Shown: positions 57,710 through 64,000 of the stretch, one piece after another
Layout of the letters: every line of letters starts with the position of its first letter
How positions within the stretch are numbered: the first letter of the stretch is position 1
Assembly (NCBI GenBank): GCA_947069175.1
Contig: CAMTDV010000013.1
Location: 29,577,857-29,641,856, forward strand
Direction of reading: 5' to 3'
DNA from: Scalesia atractyloides
Lineage: Eukaryota > Streptophyta > Magnoliopsida > Asterales > Asteraceae
DNA: 64,000 nucleotides
The notes under the pieces: generated by a model
Database searches by the model: none
What the model saw: only the letters and a program-made list of their open reading frames with translations
What the model was told of the DNA's origin: nothing
Program-made: the position numbers and the translations under genes

Positions 57710-59001
57710 ATCCCCCACATGAATGGAGATCGTTCAAAACACATAAAATTTTCCATTGGAACCTCGACAGTTGAGTATTGTTGTACAGTTAGGCGTTCTA
57801 TTTGACTTTCCGTTTGAAGCATACTTAGCCTCCTAGCGGTTTGTAGACGCGATGTCCTCAAACAAACCCTCTACTCTCCTTAGCCAGGTCATCCCCACTT
57901 TCTTGGTTCTGCGAGAGCTCTATGAATTGTGCCCTTAATTCCATTCGAAACGACCCCATTTCTCTCTAACATAGGTGATTCTCCTCAAATCATTAAAAAC
58001 ATTGCGGTTATCATGATTTACCCTAATCATTTACCACATATTATGCTTAGCCTCACAAACTAAATTTCATAGGAATGAACTAGGACGTATTTGAACACCC
58101 TTTTATCGTTTAGGGGGTATATATAACCATATATACTAACTTATGCATATCAGATTCGCCCCAATAATGACCACCCTTAGGCATATGAATTTGTTGTCCT
58201 ATTGAACTTAGATCTTGGGATCTTCAGTCAACTAAGTTAGGTTTCCTTCACACACCCTTTTTTCCATGGGCTTTAGTCTTATTCCACAATTTGATCGCTA
58301 ATAAACCCTCATGTTGTTGGATCCATAACAATATCTTTATATTTGACAAGTCACTGAAGATAAATTTGCAGTTGAGATCAATTGTTATGACATGTACGTA
58401 ACTCGAATGTTAACATTGCCTATTGTCAACTTCTAAGACTATAACCTCAGTGGCCACCTGAATCTGGTTATAATATTTTTCTTAGAATGATACATTTATC
58501 ATTTAAGGCAAACGCATACTACGACTTTTGTCCTCCACTTAGTCGTCTATTTGAAATGTTAGATTGAATTACAAAATCCTTATTGCCAAAATATTATGGA
58601 ACAAAGGCAAAATATCTCCATATTTAAGTGTTATTTGCTAACATCCAGATGGGGTAGTGAAAACCATTTCTACATACCCTTATAGGTTTGTTTTTTAAAT
58701 GGATCTTCCCCACATTTCTTACCATTTGATCAACATTCCGGTAACTTCACTTATGACAACATGTATAGACATATGATTGAATAAGATCAACCTCATTGTA
58801 TCATTGAATTCAACTCATATTGCATTAGCTTACATAAGTTTTCGAGCTGACCAAAGCAACACAAGCCATTGTCATAAGTTTGTCACCAACTTAGAATAAT
58901 TCTAACTTAACATCTAGAATAAGCCTAGACAATACGTTTTGCTAATTAGCTTTTCAAACAAACTCTTCAAAAGTTACATGTCTTTTCCTTATAATGAATG
59001 A
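57710..59001 (-). mobile_element. Copia internal 3' region, non-coding
   Basis: Follows the polypurine tract of the copia LTR. No pol frame is readable, so it is the 3' untranslated part or strongly decayed. It ends abruptly at the tandem-duplication junction with Tekay LTR sequence. Confidence 0.45.
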
Positions 59002-59400
59002 AAATTGTACGACAAATGATACACCCCAAAACATGATTAAAACGGGGAATTCGTAGAGATTCACTCACAGTGGGTGTGTATTCTTGATTGAAGAGAAGCG
59101 CGCACGAGTTGGGGATTTAACCGGTGAAGGAGTACTAACCTAAAATAATAACGCGATAACTCGATAAATAAATAAAGTAATATTTTGGTTAAAAACCTTT
59201 CTTTAGTTTTTTAAGTTATTTTTGTGAGTTTTATTGATATTTTAAACCCTTTGAAAAATCTATATTTTAAACATTTTAATCGATTTTTCATTTAATAATA
59301 AGCCATAAAATAAATTACTAGAAAAATAAAATAAAATAATATAGAAATTGTCTTGACAAGGCTGTCAGTCTGGTCGGTTTGATTGTGTGATAAGCATGCG

Positions 59401-59475
59401 TGTGGTGAGACTCGAACCGTGGACCTCTCGGTTGCGTGCACGCAGCTCTTCCAACTGAGCTACGTGTCTAACCCG
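59401..59475 (-). other. tRNA-like module 1, duplicated LTR
   Basis: A-box-like TAGCTCAGTTG kept. The B-box region reads ACGGTTCGAGTCT with a small rearrangement just before it. Confidence 0.72.
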
Positions 59476-59563
59476 AAAGAATCTGGATTATAATTATACT
59501 TATACACATTTTAGGTCATTCAAATTTAAATTAAATTTTAAAAAGGAATTTAACTGATCCGGC

Positions 59564-59645
59564 CGGTGTGAACCAAGGGACTCGAACCCGAGACCTTGGT
59601 TGTGCTTCGCACCCAGCCCAACCAACTGGGCTGGGGTCTAACCCG
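59564..59645 (-). other. tRNA-like module 2, duplicated LTR
   Basis: CAGCCCAGTTGGTTGGGC hairpin and GGTTCGAGTCC inside the AACCAAG/CTTGGTT stem, as in the 5' LTR. Confidence 0.76.
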
Positions 59646-59732
59646 ACAGAACTTGCATTTTAAATATATTTATGTACTAAATATGTGTATACATAAATGG
59701 TAGATTTAAAAAGGATATAAAGTGGTCCGGCC

Positions 59733-59812
59733 GGTGTGTGTAGTGTGGATTTGAACCTGCGACGTGCGGGTATGTTTGCACACAGTCCACCACTGGACTG
59801 TGTGTCTAACCT
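59733..59812 (-). other. tRNA-like module 3, duplicated LTR
   Basis: Perfect CACACAGTCCA/TGGACTGTGTG hairpin and GGTTCAAATCC. Confidence 0.76.
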
Positions 59813-60354
59813 GTTTGAAAGTTATAATTTAAATACATAAAACACGAGTTTCCCTTCATCTTCTTCATTTTTAAATTCGAACCAAAACTTGTACCTGCCC
59901 GTTTAAATCCGATTCACCTCTGATTTCTATCAGTATGCGACGCTAATTAAGTAACATTCAAAGGAAAAGAGCAGGAGTCTACCGTAGAACAAAAATGGAG
60001 GATCACGATTGCTGGTGGTGGATTTCCGGTGGTTGACTACGTTTTCCGGGGAGCAGGGGGTTAAGTAGAGGAACAATGTGAGTAGAATGAGCGAGTTTTG
60101 ATTGTGGATTGGGGATGGGTATTTTATAGGCGAAACAGGGTGGGTTGATTTCGGTTTGTTTGGAAACAAAACTGATTGATTTCCTCGAATTAAAATGGAT
60201 TGATTCCGGTTTTGGAAGGGTTCTACGCGGATTGCCAACCGGAATCCAGTAGGGTCGAGATTGGCGAGATTGGCGGGTTCGTTGGTTTGAACTCGTCGGC
60301 ATTCATCCGGGTTCTTGATATAAAGCTTATTTGTTTTCTAATCCAAACCAATAA

Positions 60355-60430
60355 GTGTGTGCGGCTTAGTGGTGTTGGTGGTGTGTTGACCCGGGGGAAC
60401 CCGGGTTCGATCCCAGTTCACCCTCTTTTT
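60355..60430 (+). other. Antisense tRNA-like module plus T5, duplicated LTR
   Basis: GCGGCTTAGTGGTGTTGGTG, CCCGGGTTCGATCCCAG, then CTCTTTTTG. Confidence 0.7.
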
Positions 60431-60539
60431 GAGTTTTTTATTTATTTTATCTATTTTTTGTTAAATCATTTACTATTATAAATATTTAATATTTTATTGA
60501 TTATTTATTTAATTTTATTAGAATTATTTTAAACCTTTG

Positions 60540-60586
<47 letters not shown>

Positions 60587-61638
60587 CATAAAACAATAAA
60601 CAAAAATGTTAAAAATCAACCGCCATAAATAGCCACACTTAGATTAATAATTTGGGGCGGGTTTTCGAAACCCGATTTACACAGATGTTACAAAATGATC
60701 CTAATATCTGAATTTATAGGGGACGATTTCAGTTTCAAAAGGATTGAGGTTTCAGTTGAAGGATAGTCCGATGATTGATGGTGGTCATATGCGTTTACAG
60801 GGTGTCTCCTAGCTTGCATAAGGAATCTCGGTGGTGCAGGATATGTCATCGAAATCAATCATGAAGGATTGATCTACTTTCCTTGTTTGGGACGATGATT
60901 TGGGCGGTAACGGAGATTCGAATTTATAATCCAATGGATACGAATACTTAAAAGAATTTTAATTATGGTACAAACAACAAATCCATAGGCGGTGAGGTTG
61001 TTATGCGCGGGTTTGTTTAGACGTAGGTTCGCACTCGACGGTCTCTGGCTTTTTTTTATATTTATCACTATAACTATTAAGTTTAGTAACATTGTTGATT
61101 TGCTCTATGAAGTTAAAGTTCAACTTAAAAGTGTTGTTTATATAAAACCTATACATAGGTTTGTATATATGAATATAGACATATATATTTAGAATGATTA
61201 AAGGAGGAAGAAGAAAAAATAAAAACAAAATTTTCATTATTATTGAGAGTACATAAGGAAAGTCTAAAATGGTTCAGGTTTTTTTTCGTGGTTCCATATT
61301 TGACAAATGTTACATTCATGAATACTAGTTTGCGTCCGTTATCTAATATTATCAAACAAACACAAACAGATTCATTTATTTAACGAACGAATTCAAATAT
61401 AAAATCTTGTTCGATAAGTGTTTATGAGCAGTTTGCAAACATATTTATTTCCTCCACGAACGACAACAAACAAGACCCTATTCATGTCGGTTCGGTTCAT
61501 TTACAGCCTACCTATATCTATATTACATGCTATAAAAATAAAATAAAAACGTCTTTTTTTTCATGATGTTACAAAGGGTGTTATGTACGGTTACCTCAAC
61601 TAAAGACGAAATTTTCTCTCTCTCTCTCTATATATATA

Positions 61639-62024
61639 GGGGAGAGTTATCTTGAGAACGCTAAATATTGTGAAACCGTGAGAACAAATGAAAAAACCAA
61701 TCAAAATTTTTTTAATACAAACTTCATTGTAGTTAAAATACAACTTAAAAAAAGAATTTACTATTTAAATAATTAATCTTTTCTCTCAAAATCACTCTTA
61801 ACAAAAATTTTATACATGTGTAAATAAAAACAAATTTACACATGTGTAAATTTTCATTATTTCCAAATACATGTAAATTTAATTTGGAATATTGTATTCG
61901 AATAACAATCATAAGTGTAAAAAGAAATTTTGAATTTGAAATGTTTTTTACCTAAGTTTTTGCGGTTTTTTCATTTGTTTTCATTGTTATCGCGATATTT
62001 AGCGTTCTAATTTAAACCTTCCCC
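61639..62024. mobile_element. MITE in (TA)n, copy of 55191 element
   Basis: Same GGGGAGAGTTATC...CTTCCCC ends; carries a short internal deletion relative to 55191-55590. Confidence 0.8.
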
Positions 62025-62188
62025 TATATATCTATATATATATATATATATTTATGTATATATATATATATATATTATGTATATATATATATATATATTT
62101 ATGTAATATATATATTATATTTATGTATATATATATAATATATATATTTATGTATATATATATATATGTATGTATATATATATATATA
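62025..62188. repeat. Expanded (TA)n / TTTATGTA microsatellite
   Basis: About 160 bp of TA with interspersed TTTATGTA, expanded from about 65 bp at the equivalent place in unit 1 (55591-55657). The Tyr/Ile-rich frame over it is an artefact. Confidence 0.9.
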
Positions 62189-62565
62189 GGGGAGGGCTAT
62201 CTTGAGAACGCTAAATATTGCAAGAACTGTGAGAACGAATGAAAAAATCAATTAAAACCATTTTCTAATACAACCATCTTATTAATTAAAATACAATAAA
62301 ATCACTCTTATTAGATTTTTTATACATGTGTAAATATAACAAATTTACACGTGTGTAAATGACAAACTTACACATATGTAAATTTTCTTTATTTCCGAAT
62401 TCACGTAAATTTAAATGTGTAAATTAAATTTTTAGAATTGTATTCAAATAATAAGGACAAATGTAAAAAGAAATTTTGAATTTCACTTATTTTTGATCAA
62501 GTTTTAGTGGTTTTTTCATTTGTTCTTTCGATTCTTACGATATTTAATGTTCTCATTAAACACAC
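62189..62565. mobile_element. MITE in (TA)n, copy of 55658 element
   Basis: Left end GGGGAGGGCTATCTTGAGAA; right arm decayed as in unit 1; followed by an expanded TA tract (about 62575-62640). Confidence 0.75.
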
Positions 62566-62569
62566 ACAA

Positions 62570-62635
<66 letters not shown>

Positions 62636-64000
62636 TATATACAGACACGTTTAAAATGTTCAAAGTATTAAATATTAGATATCCAAAAAGTTAAGGCATT
62701 AGCTATAATATGGAGTTTAACAAAGTTTTTGTTATTTTAATGTTTGAGTTTCTAATGTATCTAATATTGTATATAATAAAAAAATAATTGTGAATAATTT
62801 TTATTCAACATTGGTTTTTTTTTTTTTTCATTTTTTTTTGTTAATTTGACATAACTTATAGGAATACAATAACATTATATTTTTTAGTTAATTTATGTTT
62901 CTAACCTTTAACTTTAATATAGGTATCATACAACCTCTAACACTAATAATTCTTTTTTTACAAGTGATTTACGTTTATACCTAAGAACTTTAACATATTT
63001 GTATACGAAAGTTTAATAATAATTCATTTTCTAATAAGGGATTTACGTTTCAACCCCATACTTTGATAGAGTAAAGTTTTATAAAGTTATTTTTTCTTTT
63101 TACAAATATTTGTTCTTTTATTTTTATAAGTTTAATTTCTCTTTATATAAATTATTATTTATTTAACTTATTATAATTAAAGTTAACATTTAACTCTAGA
63201 CGTGTTTACTTAATTGTGTTGCTTGCTTGTTTTTACCGTCGTTTAGAATAAAGCCTACATGGTGTATACTAACATTTCAATATATCAGGCAACTGTTTTA
63301 AATATTTTTTATTTACCTTATTATAGTTAAAGTCATCTTTAATTTCTATACATGTTTACCTAACTGTGTTGTTTACATAGTTTTATCGTAAGGTAGATTA
63401 AAATATGCATGGTCTATAACATATCATCGTCATATCATGTAACAAATACATCCCGCTGTGAAATCCTAGTTACATATTGTAGAACATGGGTCACAATTAT
63501 GATATAAAAAATATATAAATAAATATAAAAATTGTAAAGATACTCTCTTTACATAATTTTGGGAAATTGTAGTACCGTACCGTGTACAAATCCATACAAA
63601 ATTAAATATGAAATACAACATATTTAAATAAATCGATTCAAATTGATGTCTTTGGCAAGAGCTTGAGAAGCGTCTTCTTGTACAATTTTCGCTACGAAAA
63701 CTTGAACCGCGTCTCCTTGTGCGATTCTTCTTGGCTGGAAAAATAAACAAAGTGATGTTGACGGTTGTGGCTGAGGCACGTGTTCAACACGCTTCCCTTA
63801 AAACAGATTTCGCGCCTCTACTAAAGACGAGGCGTCTGTTTACAAGGATACAACAGACAAAGCAGTATGTACTGCCAGAGATGGCTCACGCGCCCGAGGT
63901 TACACCGGTTAATTATAGTGTTTGAACTTATGGAACAAATAAGGATGTGATGGTGGTGGAAAACGAGTAGAGAGGACTCCTCTCTATAGTTGGTCTTCAA
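62566..64000. other. Unit-2 copy of the unassigned stretch and copia LTR end
   Basis: Corresponds to 56031-57411. No gene recognised; small frames at 63466-63925 mirror those at 56930-57344 and are not supported by any domain. Confidence 0.5.

Larger units (their letters stand above)
52485..59001. repeat. Tandem duplication unit 1, about 6.5 kb
   Basis: From AAATTGTACGACAAATGATA inside the 5' LTR through the Tekay flank, two MITEs and a copia LTR end. The order repeats from 59002. The part 57411-59001 would be the end of the unit; its second copy lies beyond the window. Confidence 0.85.
59002..60692 (-). repeat. Truncated Tekay-like LTR in unit 2
   Basis: Corresponds to 52485-54192 and is followed by the same AAATG and flank, but has no internal region or PBS. 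It is therefore a product of the duplication, not an independent insertion. Confidence 0.88.
59002..64000. repeat. Tandem duplication unit 2 (runs off the window)
   Basis: Repeats 52485-57411 in order and orientation with a few indels, mostly in microsatellites. Contains a 5' truncated Tekay LTR (59002-60692), its flank, two MITEs and the copia LTR end. Confidence 0.88.

Noticed and set aside
62054..62242. Tyr/Ile-rich plus-strand frame
   Set aside because: It is a translation of the TA microsatellite.

Overview
This window is repeat-rich, AT-rich plant nuclear DNA. Evidence for a plant: F-box/LRR/FBD gene relics, a plant-type mitotic cyclin exon, Ty3/gypsy and Ty1/copia elements primed by initiator tRNA-Met, an L1-type LINE, non-autonomous hAT elements and (TA)n-associated MITEs. 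The style of the repeats suggests a eudicot, possibly Asteraceae, but that is a guess. I see no intact host gene. Nearly every recognisable reading frame is a transposon or a broken host gene.

Layout. 1-4424: 3' end plus long LTR of a non-coding LTR element (copy 1). 4425-9470: small DNA elements, including a MITE inside a TA microsatellite, a near-perfect 62-bp-arm palindrome and a Helitron-like tandem array. 9470-16741: F-box/FBD pseudogene A (minus strand), split in its F-box exon by a 5.17-kb gypsy element with a 5-bp target duplication. 17063-17167: an orphan cyclin-B-like exon. 18298-19060: a hAT-like end and a duplicated segment. 19430-23245: a decayed LINE. 23420-31125: more FBD-type pseudogenes (B, C and fragments D, E, all minus strand), with a hAT derivative, a fold-back element and a lone terminal exon between them. 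31589-32860: second copy of the duplicated segment, then a copia fragment.

33933-40323: copy 2 of the long non-coding LTR element, itself invaded by a 2.64-kb solo LTR (37402-40042, 5-bp target duplication). 40324-43735: tail of a chromovirus pol gene and its 3.3-kb LTR with minisatellites. 44066-54192: a complete but decayed Tekay/Del-type chromovirus on the minus strand (2.3-kb LTRs, AAATG target duplication, PBS, gag, PR, RT, RNase H, integrase, chromodomain). 52485-64000: a tandem duplication of about 6.5 kb whose breakpoint lies inside the Tekay LTR; the unit carries two MITEs and the 3' end of a copia element.

The most unusual signal is in the LTRs of the Tekay-like family (solo LTR, both LTRs of the full element, and the duplicated LTR fragment). 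Each carries an ordered set of tRNA-like modules with A-box- and B-box-like motifs and strong hairpins. Three or four lie in the element's sense orientation downstream of an LTR TATA box, in the part expected to be transcribed (R/U5). One lies in antisense orientation upstream, in U3. The arrangement is kept in all four LTR copies. The modules keep the D-arm and T-arm parts but no normal anticodon arm, so they look like tRNA mimics rather than tRNA genes.
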